From: JBASEY01 sp049652745
Lineage (GTDB): Bacteria; CSSED10-310
Assembly (NCBI GenBank): GCA_049652745.1
Contig: JBASEY010000029.1
Span: forward strand, 310,001-374,000
DNA: 64,000 nucleotides
Reading direction: 5' to 3'
Under the pieces are notes generated by a model, which was not told where the DNA came from, searched no databases, and saw only the letters and a program-made list of their open reading frames with translations. The position numbers and the translations under genes are program-made. Below, piece by piece: positions 9,001-16,936 of this stretch. Each line of letters starts with the position of its first letter. The first letter of the stretch is position 1.

Positions 9001-10679
9001 AATATGATATCACTGATTGGGCGGCAGGTCACAGCGATGTCAGAATACGCTGGAGTATGGGGCCGACGGATTATTCGGTCGCTTACTGCGGCTGGAACAT
9101 CGATGATGTGTTGGTGTCTTACACGGCGCCATGCAATGTTCCGCTGCTGGTGTACGGCGATCATGACATCGACGATTCGTCGGGCAACAACGATGGCTGG
9201 ATCAATGGCGGTGAAACCGTTGCGATGACCGTGACGCTGGATAATAAAGGCTTGATGGCGACAAATGTCACAGCGTCACTCAGCACCACCAATCCGAATG
9301 TTACGATTATCAATTCAACGGCTACTTTCCCGGATATTCCTCAAAGCGGCAGTGGAACGGCTCACAATGCATTTGTCTTTTATGTCGATCCAGCGGCGGG
9401 TGATGGTGATATCATTCCATTCACCGTGGCATGGAACAGCACGGAAAACAGCGGATCGACATTCTTCAACGAAATTGTCGTGGCGCCGTCATTAGTCGTT
9501 GAAGACCACCAGATCGAAGAAATTACCGGTGGTACTTTTAACGGTATTTGGGAACCCGGGGAGACGATTCTTGTCAAGGTTCTGGTGAAAAACCAGGGTA
9601 ACGGCGCCGGGTATAATATCAGCGGAATCTTGAGCTGCAATAAGCCGGAGTATGTGACGATCGAGGCCGGGACGGCATACTGGCCGGATATTTCGAGTGG
9701 TGACAGCGCGATGACCGAGGCGCCGCATTATCGCGTCACGGCGTCGCCTGCCATGCCGGATCCAACCACGGTGGTATTCACGATAAATTTCGAAGCGGAA
9801 GGCTATACGGGGCAGAGCGTTTTTTCGGTGGATTGCACGTTTTCCAACTTCGCACGCCGCTATTCGTGGAACATGGATACCAATCCCGGGTGGTCGACGG
9901 AAGGCGATTGGGAGTGGGGCGCGCCGCTGGGAATGAGCGGTGACCCTTCGAGCGGATTTACCGGCACCAACGTCTATGGATACAATTTATCCGGAACCTA
10001 TACGAACTATATGCCGGAAACGAATCTGACGTCCAATCCCATTGATTGCAGGGGTTTGAGTGATGTGGAGGTTCGATTCATGCGTTGGCTTGGCATCGAG
10101 TCGGGCACCTATGATCACGCCTATTTCCGCGTTTCGAACGACGGCGTGAACTGGACGACGATATGGAGTCATACGGGTTCGACATTCACCGATCCCAATT
10201 GGCAGTCGATGGTTTATGACATTTCGTCCATAGCGGACAACAAACCAACGGTCTATCTGCGCTGGGTCATGGGTACGACGGACGTATCCGTGACATATTG
10301 CGGCTGGAATATCGATGATGTGGAAATATGGGGAGATTCAAACGGTCCGCAGCCGACGGGAACTCCAACCATGACACCGACACCAACCAGGACGCCGACG
10401 CCGACACCAACCAGGACGCCGACGCCGACAGCGACTTTTGGTCCTCCGACACGGACACCAACACCGGATTGCGTCCATCACGGTGATGTCAATTTTGACG
10501 CGGTTATATCCTCCGAAGATGCGCAACTGGCGTTCTTGATCGCTTTGGAATTGATTACACCGACATATGAAGAAAGGTGTGCGGCGGATTGCAACGGAGA
10601 CGGGGTTGTGTCGTCAACGGATGCGCAACTGATTTTCTTGGCGGCCATCGGCTCCGGTAGCTGTGTCGACCCCTTATGA
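6024..10679 (+). CDS. Secreted C25 (gingipain-type) cysteine peptidase with MAM-like, CARDB-like and dockerin modules
   Basis: A 1551-residue secreted peptidase. After a signal peptide (about 1-26) come a C25-type propeptide (about 45-200), the peptidase domain (about 240-570) with catalytic His443 in YSGHG and Cys478 in FACGT, an Ig-like domain, a further beta domain, a fibronectin type III domain (about 777-870), a MAM/jelly-roll-like domain (about 877-1033), two CARDB-like domains, a second MAM-like domain (about 1281-1435), a Thr-Pro linker and a C-terminal dockerin (about 1481-1551) with two calcium loops, DVNFDAVISSED and DCNGDGVVSSTD. Known C25 enzymes cleave after Arg or Lys; specificity here is unknown. 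There is no Bacteroidetes-style type IX sorting domain, so Sec export and dockerin-mediated attachment are inferred. The ATG at 6024 follows GAGGAGG by six bases. The stop overlaps the next gene by ATGA. Confidence 0.92.
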   Translation: MNRWIKWICLLCAALYMNSGVGAVGWISSNHPILDVVDSNWNHVDIEVCVDGFQGEVVKTKGGVFTQLSLEGNAFKGEIGEPRLPVMRKLVEVPYGAEVMLKYQVDGIKTVDLGNHQLIPVQPPIPKLPGAFEAAEFQMDRNLYRQDRFLSEPEVRIQDIDYMRGHRLVVLEISPAAYNPGKNLIQFANRISISLELYGADRKLTEWKDYRYYSAPFEIFFQQNVINHGSYRNRSFVFPPPTPIGYMILNISAYSGAIAPFVEWKTVQGYDVTVVEVPSGASTGTVKALIQDAYDNWPNPPSYVLLNGDTDTLPAYTGEASGSADDNQYTELEGAGFYTPDVMIGRFSIRSVTDLENILAKTLQWDLTTMPDTSYLKDAVFLASSDHGPMLEGTHEWSWNNHIYPYDPANNVYHPVYESQGGNTTHFASNVNEGRSLVVYSGHGYGDGSGTACIRFVHSDVQALTNTDRYPHVMVFACGTNLHDQVVSFGERWLLEANKGSVSYWGTSASSYWSEDDDLEREIYRIQHEELQYSLSAMYFAGLYKIYEAGYSRAALYYDIYNLMGDPSLPIHGRIPMAPVIGAPMSTTPNPQTFIVNVADDNGPVKYALVAIHDGTELLGSAFTDEDGDAAVYIEPTTPGTAVITVSGQNLETTQRELIIMAAGCGYVMMNRSLYNCDHEIKITLWDVDLNADPGAVETAEVMIYSDTSPAGKQVILAETGPDTSEFRGSIHTSATQPGQGYLQVSHGDEIILHYYDEDCEGAPVDVYDYAEVDCEGPVITNVMVSNVTIDSAKISWLTDKPSTTVVVWGQSFPLQNQEIGPGKKTEHSVTLSELETCTEYFFYVISEDAAGNIAVDDNGGMYYKFTTLQLIVLLEEKMDTNPGWTYENLWAWGPASGVSGNPPSGHTGTHIVGYNLNGTYQNSLPATYMTTTPFDCSGASQAYLSFWRWLGIESSSWDKASIQISNNGGASWSTVWEHTGGTLQESQWSYQEYDITDWAAGHSDVRIRWSMGPTDYSVAYCGWNIDDVLVSYTAPCNVPLLVYGDHDIDDSSGNNDGWINGGETVAMTVTLDNKGLMATNVTASLSTTNPNVTIINSTATFPDIPQSGSGTAHNAFVFYVDPAAGDGDIIPFTVAWNSTENSGSTFFNEIVVAPSLVVEDHQIEEITGGTFNGIWEPGETILVKVLVKNQGNGAGYNISGILSCNKPEYVTIEAGTAYWPDISSGDSAMTEAPHYRVTASPAMPDPTTVVFTINFEAEGYTGQSVFSVDCTFSNFARRYSWNMDTNPGWSTEGDWEWGAPLGMSGDPSSGFTGTNVYGYNLSGTYTNYMPETNLTSNPIDCRGLSDVEVRFMRWLGIESGTYDHAYFRVSNDGVNWTTIWSHTGSTFTDPNWQSMVYDISSIADNKPTVYLRWVMGTTDVSVTYCGWNIDDVEIWGDSNGPQPTGTPTMTPTPTRTPTPTPTRTPTPTATFGPPTRTPTPDCVHHGDVNFDAVISSEDAQLAFLIALELITPTYEERCAADCNGDGVVSSTDAQLIFLAAIGSGSCVDPL
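10345..10465 (+). repeat. Thr-Pro-coding tandem repeat (linker)
   Basis: Repeats of a roughly nine-base unit (ACGCCGACA-like, ACCAGGACG-like) encode the PTPTPTRTPTPT linker between the last MAM-like domain and the dockerin. Such units can slip in replication, altering linker length in frame. The linker is rich in Thr, a possible O-glycosylation target. Confidence 0.8.
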
Positions 10680-12622
10680 TCAAAGTTGAATGGCGCCGGC
10701 AAGCGTCGGCGCTTATCCCTGCCGCAGTTTTACGGCTGATCTTGGGCGTATACCAGACGCATCAGCCCGTATTTGAAAAATACTTGACTCTGGGGCGGGA
10801 ACTTCTTTCAGACCGGATAAACACACCGTTTTCATCCAGCCCGCTTTACACGGTATGGATCGGCATTCTGAATTCGAGATGCGGACTGAATGCCGATATT
10901 ATACGCTGGATTCAGTTTGTTCTTGGGTTGTTGAGCGTATTCCTCGTAGTCAAGATCACCTCGAAAATATGGAATCCGGTTACGGGAACACTGGCCGGCT
11001 TGTTCTACGGCTGCCTGACACCGCCTCTGCTGTATGAAAGTGACTTGGTTACATCCTCGCTTGAGATCATCCTTGTGCTGATTGCTTTGAGCGCGACTTT
11101 GGCTGCCGCTAAAAACCTTCGGCCATACCAATTCATCGTTGCAGGGCTGACCATGGGTTTAGCTGTAACCATTCGTCCAAACCTGATTTTATTGTGTCCT
11201 CTGATTGCCGTCTGGCTGTGGATCACTGTCGAACAAAAATTTTCCGCCGTCGTCGGATTCATTCTGTTCGGCTTGTCCACAACGGCTGTGATAGCTCCGA
11301 TCACTCTTTTCAACTATCGTCGAAGCGGCGAAATCATTTGGGTTACAGTTTCTGGGGGCAGTGTATTTTATTCTTCCAACAACTATCGTGCGGAAGGGTT
11401 GGGATATTCGCCGCCTCAAGCGCTGACGGAAATCGAAAGCGACATGATGAAAAAAGGTTCCGAGACTTTTCCGGTTGAACATGAGCTGTTTAAATATTTA
11501 GCCGAGAGGGCTTCCGGTCGAAAGTTGACTTATCATGAAATGTCATCCTTTTATTTTGATGAAGCATTTTATTTTTTAAAAAAATCACCTTTTCACGGAA
11601 TCCAACTGTTCATGTCAAAATTCTTCTATCTTTTCAATAACTATGAAGTGTTGGATACTGCTTCTTTGATCAACGCATCCTCGAGAATCAAGCAAATTTT
11701 CCCTTTCCTGCCAGGGTTTGGCTTGGTGTCACTATTGAGTTTGTTACGGATCGGCAGATTTCGGAAGCGGAATTCAGGTGAGTTCTTACTGTTGCTGTTC
11801 ATTATTCCTCATGTTTTGACTGGAGTCCTGTTTTATGTCAACGGGCGCCTAAGGGTTTCGATGATGCCGTTTCTGGCGATGTTGGCGGCCGCAGCGGCTG
11901 TCGATTTGATCCAAAGCGTAAAAAATAGAAAACCGAATGCTTGGATCAAAGTGATCTGGCTCGCAGGGATCGCCGTTTTTGTTTATGGTTGGAATGATGC
12001 AATCCGGATTCACAAGACGGAACAGACGCCGGCGTTCCTGCACACCATGAAAGGGCTGACACTTCTCAAATCCGGTCGAATCGTCGAAGCGGCAAGCGAA
12101 TACGAAGCCGCAGTAATAGGAAGCCCACTTGGCGCTGTCGAAGCATACACCAGCCTGGCTGGTATCTATCGAATTCAAGGCCGGATGGAACAATCCTCGG
12201 TGGCGGCCAGGCATGCTGTCGGCATCTGGACGCCGGATGAGCTTGTTCAGTTGATTGAACAGCGGGAACCGGATTTCTTGCGTCGCCCGGAAGTCCAAAT
12301 GCTGATGGCTGCATCATTTCAGCGCCTGGGTAAACGGGATGAGGCCGTTGATCAATACGAGAAAATCCTCAATGAACGACCGTGGCTGCCGGATGCTTTA
12401 TATAATCGGGCTATGCTTTATTTGCAGGAGACACCTCCGGATTGTGTCAATGCAGCCGCCTTGATCGAGGAAGCATTGAATTGTGGTCTGAAATTGGACA
12501 TCAACTCAACGAATGCACGGAAAAAACTGCAGAATTGCCAGCTCCATCTAGGGCTTTTGGATAAGGCCTCGTTGGAGCAAGCTCAGATCGAATGGGAAGA
12601 ATCGCTCCCGCTTCCATATTAA
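10676..12622 (+). CDS. GT-C-fold membrane glycosyltransferase with C-terminal TPR region
   Basis: A 648-residue protein. The first two thirds (about 1-435) hold many hydrophobic segments with the layout of PMT/ArnT-like (GT39-type) lipid-linked-sugar transferases: an acidic/charged first periplasmic loop after the first segment (YQTHQPVFEKYLTLGRELLSD), a TGTLAGLFYGCLTPPLLYESDLVTSSLE stretch split over two helices, and AGLTMGLAVTIRPNLIL. The last 200 residues form TPR-like helical pairs (GRIVEAASEYEAAV, GKRDEAVDQYEKIL). Such enzymes move sugars from polyprenyl phosphate to proteins or glycans outside the membrane. Its ATG overlaps the stop of the C25 peptidase gene (ATGA), implying translational coupling. 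I infer that it may glycosylate the peptidase's Thr-rich linker. The exact family and substrate are unproven. Confidence 0.75.
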   Translation: MIKVEWRRQASALIPAAVLRLILGVYQTHQPVFEKYLTLGRELLSDRINTPFSSSPLYTVWIGILNSRCGLNADIIRWIQFVLGLLSVFLVVKITSKIWNPVTGTLAGLFYGCLTPPLLYESDLVTSSLEIILVLIALSATLAAAKNLRPYQFIVAGLTMGLAVTIRPNLILLCPLIAVWLWITVEQKFSAVVGFILFGLSTTAVIAPITLFNYRRSGEIIWVTVSGGSVFYSSNNYRAEGLGYSPPQALTEIESDMMKKGSETFPVEHELFKYLAERASGRKLTYHEMSSFYFDEAFYFLKKSPFHGIQLFMSKFFYLFNNYEVLDTASLINASSRIKQIFPFLPGFGLVSLLSLLRIGRFRKRNSGEFLLLLFIIPHVLTGVLFYVNGRLRVSMMPFLAMLAAAAAVDLIQSVKNRKPNAWIKVIWLAGIAVFVYGWNDAIRIHKTEQTPAFLHTMKGLTLLKSGRIVEAASEYEAAVIGSPLGAVEAYTSLAGIYRIQGRMEQSSVAARHAVGIWTPDELVQLIEQREPDFLRRPEVQMLMAASFQRLGKRDEAVDQYEKILNERPWLPDALYNRAMLYLQETPPDCVNAAALIEEALNCGLKLDINSTNARKKLQNCQLHLGLLDKASLEQAQIEWEESLPLPY

Positions 12623-12875
12623 ACAAATTTTGAGTTTCACACCTATCAAACGATGTTTTCAGGTCATTCAATGCAAAAATGAGTGAATACAAAGGTGTTA
12701 TTTCCAAAAAACACTATTTTTAAGCAGATGGTTTATCAAAATATCATCAGATAATTCATATTCTGAGTTTGAGCTTCTGGCATGATTTTTGGAAGGCATA
12801 TATATATCTTATGAAGCGTGAGGATGCGCCCTGCAACCTCGCGTAACGGGCAAACTCATTTTCAGGAGGAACTTG
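12623..12875 (+). other. Leader region of the second C25 peptidase gene
   Basis: A 253-base gap. It holds a weak hairpin followed by TATTTTT (about 12695-12719), a sigma-54-like element at 12778-12792, the AT-alternating run CATATATATAT at about 12797-12807, and AGGAGG at 12864-12869, six bases before the ATG at 12876. Confidence 0.5.
12778..12792 (+). promoter_or_regulatory. Sigma-54-like element upstream of the second C25 peptidase
   Basis: TGGCAT-N5-TTGG at 12778-12792 matches the element at 250-264 in 14 of 15 bases. The last base differs, giving GG where sigma-54 promoters need GC at -12, so function is doubtful, yet the long shared core is notable. It sits about 85 bases before the start codon. 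Confidence 0.35.
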
Positions 12876-15800
12876 ATGAACAGGAAAATAAAAACAATGG
12901 CGCTGATTTCTTTGATGCTGATGATGTGCTCAGGAATCGGTGCGAACGGCCGGATCAGCCAAAACAAACCGCTTGTCAAGGTGGCGGAGAGCAACTGGGA
13001 CGCAGTCGAGATCGACGTGGTTCTGGATGGTTTCCAAAGTCGTGATCTGAAGACGAAAGGCGGTGTTTTCACGCAGTTGTCACTGGACGGAAACGCTTTC
13101 AAGGGCGAAGTGGGGGAACCTCGGTTGCCGGTGATTCGGAAATTGGTCGAGGTGCCTTATGGAGCGGATGTGACACTGGACTATCAGCTCGATGGCATAA
13201 AAACGGTCGAATTAGGTGAGTATCAGTTGATGCCGGTGCAGCCGCCGATACCCAAATTGCCGGGAGCTCTGGAAGCGGCGGAGTTTAAGATCGATCGACG
13301 GTTATATCGGCAGAATCGATTTTTGTCCGAGCCGGAAGTGAGAATTCAGGATATCGATTATATGCGCGGGCACCGCTTGGTGGTCATGGAGATTTCACCG
13401 ATTGGATATAATCCGGGTCAAAATCAGATTCAATATGCTGAACGGATATCGATTCGTTTGAATTTGCGGGGCTCTGATCAAGAGCTGACGGCAGCCATGG
13501 ATTACCGTTATTACTCTGCGCCGTTTGAAATGTTTTTCGAGGCGAATGTCATCAATCATGGGAGCTACCGTGACCGTAGCTTCGTATTCCCGCCGCCGAC
13601 GCCGATCGGATATATGATATTGAATATCGCGGCATATACTCAGGCGATACAACCGCTTGTCGAATGGAAAACGGTTCAGGGTTACGACGTGACGGTGGTG
13701 GAGGTGCCTTCAGGCGCGTCGACGGCCACCGTAAAGGCATTGATTCAAAACGCCTACGATAACTGGCCCAATCCTCCGTCTTATGTGCTGCTTAACGGAG
13801 ACACGGATACATTGCCGGCATATAACGGTGAAGCATCGCATTCTGCCGATGACAATCAATATACCGAGCTGGAAGGCACGGGTTTTTACACACCCGACGT
13901 GATGATCGGCCGCTTTTCTGTGCGCAGTGTGACGGACGTGCAAAACATTCTGGCCAAGTCACTTCAGTGGGATATGACGACGATGCCGGATATGTCTTAT
14001 TTAAAGGATTCTTTGTTCTTGGCATCATCGGATCATGGATCGATGTTGGAAGGAACGCATGAGTGGTGCTGGAACAATCATATCAAACCCTATGATCAGG
14101 CCCGGAACGTATATCATCCTGTTTACGAACGTCAAGGTGGAAATACGTCCCATTTCTCAGCGAATGTCAATGAAGGCCGATCACTGGTCAATTATTCAGG
14201 CCACGGTTACGGCGACGGTACGGGAACAGCGTGCATCCATTTTGTGCATTCGCATGTCCAGGCTTTGACAAACGCCAATAAATATCCACATGTGATGGTG
14301 TTCGCCTGCGGAACCAATCTTCATGATCAAACGATATCGTTCGGTGAACGATGGCTGCTTGAAGCGAACAAGGGCTCGGTTTCATATTGGGGAACTTCCG
14401 ACAGTTCCTATTGGGATGAGGACGATGATCTGGAACGAGCGATATACCTAACTCAGAACCAGAACTATCAGTATTCATTGTCGGCTATGTATTTTTCAGG
14501 ACTCTACAAAATCTATCAATCAGGATACAGCTCAGCCGCTTACTATTATGATATCTATAACCTAATGGGTGATCCCTCCCTGCCGATTTACGGTCGAATC
14601 CCAATGGTTCCCGTGATCGATGCGCCCGTCAACACGACACCGAATCCTCAAACATTCACTGTGAACGTATCCGATGAGAACGGCCCTGTGAAATATGCTC
14701 TGGTGGCGATCCATGACGGCAATGAGCTGCTGGGGTCGGCATTTACCGATGCGACCGGCGCTGCAGCTATTTATATCAATCCATCCGCTCCCGGAACAGC
14801 GACAATAACGGTCAGCGGCCGGAATTTAAAGACGACTCAACAGCAATTACAGATCATGGCGGCGGGCTGTGGCTATGTCGTGATGGATAGAGCGCTTTAT
14901 AATTGTAATCATCAAATAAACATCGCTCTGTGGGACGTTGACTTGAACGTCAATCCGGGAACAACTGATACGGCGACGGTTACCATCTTTTCCGACACGA
15001 CTCCTGCAGGAAAGACGGTTGTCTTGACGGAAACCGGCCCTGATACCAGTGAGTTCCGTGGATCGATTCTGACATCGTCCACGCAATCCGGCTCCGGATA
15101 TTTGCGGGTATCTCATGGTGATCAGATCACGCTTCATTATCTTGACGAAGATTGTGAAGGCTCGCAGGTTGACGTGTATGATTATGCTGAAGTCGACTGT
15201 ATGGCTCCTATAATTTCGAATGTGTCGATCGATGAAGTCACGATCGACTCCTTCAAAGTGTCTTGGACGACGGACAAACCGACAAACACGGTTTTAAATT
15301 GGGGTGATTCGATTCCTTTGGCGAATCAAGAGATAAGCTCTGTGCTGTCCACCGATCACAGTGTGACGGTCAAAGATCTCGATGACTGTACACTCTACTA
15401 TTTCACGCTTGCCGGAACCGATGCTGCCGGAAATACAGCTCTGGATGATAATCACGGATCGTATTACACGGTTATTACGTATGAACTGGTGGTTATGCTT
15501 GAAGCCAACATGGATACCGATCCCGGATGGACATATGAAGGGGAATGGGGCTGGGGCAAGCCGACAGGGCAGGGCGGCCAATATGGATCACCAGATCCGA
15601 CCAGTGGTTACACCGGCCAAAATGTTGTCGGATACAATCTCAATGGTGACTACGCCAACAGCATGTCCTCGACCAAATGGGTTACAACTCAGGCATTTGA
15701 CTGTTCGGAAGCCTCCGAAGTCTATTTGGATTTTTATGCATGGCTGGGAGTTGAACAAAACTGGTATGACCATGCATATATTGCCATCAGCAACAATAAC

Positions 15801-16688
15801 GGGGGTTCCTGGAGCACCCTTTGGGAGAACTCGACAACAATGAATGGCGGTTCCTGGGAATTGTGGAGTTTTGACATCACTAGCAAAGCGGCAGGGTATT
15901 CTCAGGTCAAGATTCGCTGGGGCATGGGTCCGACGGATTCCAGTTGGCGTTTCTGCGGCTGGAATATCGATGATGTCATGGTGAGTTATACACGTGAATG
16001 CACATCTGTTCCCACACCTACGCCGAAACCCGATTGTCTGAACACCGGGGATGTCAACGACGACGGAGTAATTTCAGCGACGGATGCTCAGTTGGCATTT
16101 CAAATTGCCCTGGGCGCGTTTGTTCCCACTCATGAAGAAGAATGTGCCGCCGATTGCTCAGGTGACGGCGTAGTCTCTTCTTCCGATGCCCAGTACATCT
16201 TCATGGCATCGCTCGGCGCCGGCAGTTGCGCCGACCCGCTGCAGACCCGAAGCTCGTTTGCACGGCATCTCGACCGGCAGATCTCATCCGAAAACCGGCT
16301 GAATCGCATCGACGGTCATGTTTGGATTGAAAACGCATCGGGAATGGCAGGAGATACCCTGACAATACCAATAAAAATTCAGAATACGGGAGCTGAAATA
16401 GATGCGTTTACTTTGAAGATCGAGTTCGATCCAACCTTTTTGAAATTGCTGGATGTGACGAGCAGTGTTCTGGATCCGGGATGGGTGGAATTTGGCTGGA
16501 ATCAATTCGATGAGGGTTCGGCGATTATCGCTGCATACTCGATCGGCCTTTCCGAACAAGATAGAATCCCGACTGGAACGGATGGTACACTGGTCGAAAT
16601 GACATTCTTGCTGAGCGCAGACGTCGATGACACAGGCATTGTCCTGACCGATGGACACGACGATTTGAAAAATTTCGTTCTGCTGTAA
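12876..16688 (+). CDS. Secreted C25 (gingipain-type) cysteine peptidase carrying both dockerin and cohesin
   Basis: A 1270-residue paralogue of the peptidase at 6024, aligning without gaps through the catalytic region: His443 in YSGHG and Cys478 in FACGT fall at the same residue numbers. Order: signal peptide, propeptide, peptidase, Ig-like and beta domains, fibronectin type III (about 775-866), one MAM-like domain (about 877-1040), a very short Pro-Thr linker, a dockerin (about 1052-1123; loops DVNDDGVISATD and DCSGDGVVSSSD) and, after a 20-residue spacer, a C-terminal cohesin (about 1146-1270; IENASGMAGDTLTIPIKI, LDPGWVEFGW, DGTLVEMTFLL). It lacks the CARDB-like pair and the second MAM-like domain. 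A dockerin and a cohesin in one chain would let molecules link in series or receive another dockerin protein. AGGAGG precedes the ATG. A strong terminator follows. Confidence 0.92.
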   Translation: MNRKIKTMALISLMLMMCSGIGANGRISQNKPLVKVAESNWDAVEIDVVLDGFQSRDLKTKGGVFTQLSLDGNAFKGEVGEPRLPVIRKLVEVPYGADVTLDYQLDGIKTVELGEYQLMPVQPPIPKLPGALEAAEFKIDRRLYRQNRFLSEPEVRIQDIDYMRGHRLVVMEISPIGYNPGQNQIQYAERISIRLNLRGSDQELTAAMDYRYYSAPFEMFFEANVINHGSYRDRSFVFPPPTPIGYMILNIAAYTQAIQPLVEWKTVQGYDVTVVEVPSGASTATVKALIQNAYDNWPNPPSYVLLNGDTDTLPAYNGEASHSADDNQYTELEGTGFYTPDVMIGRFSVRSVTDVQNILAKSLQWDMTTMPDMSYLKDSLFLASSDHGSMLEGTHEWCWNNHIKPYDQARNVYHPVYERQGGNTSHFSANVNEGRSLVNYSGHGYGDGTGTACIHFVHSHVQALTNANKYPHVMVFACGTNLHDQTISFGERWLLEANKGSVSYWGTSDSSYWDEDDDLERAIYLTQNQNYQYSLSAMYFSGLYKIYQSGYSSAAYYYDIYNLMGDPSLPIYGRIPMVPVIDAPVNTTPNPQTFTVNVSDENGPVKYALVAIHDGNELLGSAFTDATGAAAIYINPSAPGTATITVSGRNLKTTQQQLQIMAAGCGYVVMDRALYNCNHQINIALWDVDLNVNPGTTDTATVTIFSDTTPAGKTVVLTETGPDTSEFRGSILTSSTQSGSGYLRVSHGDQITLHYLDEDCEGSQVDVYDYAEVDCMAPIISNVSIDEVTIDSFKVSWTTDKPTNTVLNWGDSIPLANQEISSVLSTDHSVTVKDLDDCTLYYFTLAGTDAAGNTALDDNHGSYYTVITYELVVMLEANMDTDPGWTYEGEWGWGKPTGQGGQYGSPDPTSGYTGQNVVGYNLNGDYANSMSSTKWVTTQAFDCSEASEVYLDFYAWLGVEQNWYDHAYIAISNNNGGSWSTLWENSTTMNGGSWELWSFDITSKAAGYSQVKIRWGMGPTDSSWRFCGWNIDDVMVSYTRECTSVPTPTPKPDCLNTGDVNDDGVISATDAQLAFQIALGAFVPTHEEECAADCSGDGVVSSSDAQYIFMASLGAGSCADPLQTRSSFARHLDRQISSENRLNRIDGHVWIENASGMAGDTLTIPIKIQNTGAEIDAFTLKIEFDPTFLKLLDVTSSVLDPGWVEFGWNQFDEGSAIIAAYSIGLSEQDRIPTGTDGTLVEMTFLLSADVDDTGIVLTDGHDDLKNFVLL

Positions 16689-16710
16689 GTCGACAACCTA
16701 ATTGTGATCG

Positions 16711-16740
16711 AACGCCGGGCTCGCCCCGGCGTTTTTTTTT
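16711..16740 (+). terminator. Rho-independent terminator after the second C25 peptidase
   Basis: AACGCCGGG at 16711-16719 pairs with CCCGGCGTT at 16725-16733 around a five-base loop, followed by an unbroken T run to 16740. This is the clearest intrinsic terminator in the window and ends the peptidase transcription unit. Confidence 0.9.
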
Positions 16741-16858
16741 GAAACATTCACGAACCGCAGGCTTCGTGTGCTCCGACCAGATAACGGCGGTGCACCTGAG
16801 CATTTCGCGATTGCTTCACTTATTTCTCCCTTAATAAAATCACTGTAAAAAATAATTG

Positions 16859-16887
16859 TTGACACAACTCGGAGTATTGGCTATATG
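16859..16887 (+). promoter_or_regulatory. Sigma-70-type promoter of the propeller/linker gene pair
   Basis: TTGACA at 16859-16864 and TATATG at 16882-16887 with a 17-base spacer, about 50 bases before the start codon at 16937 and after the terminator of the peptidase gene. It should drive the overlapping genes at 16937 and 20590. Confidence 0.7.
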
Positions 16888-16936
16888 AGGAAAAATTCGG
16901 GTCGAATGTCGGCTTTTTATATTGGAAAAAGTAAAA

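Noticed and set aside
12695..12719. Possible terminator after the GT-C/TPR gene
   Set aside because: Only a five-base stem (GTGTT/AACAC) with a ten-base loop; too weak to call.
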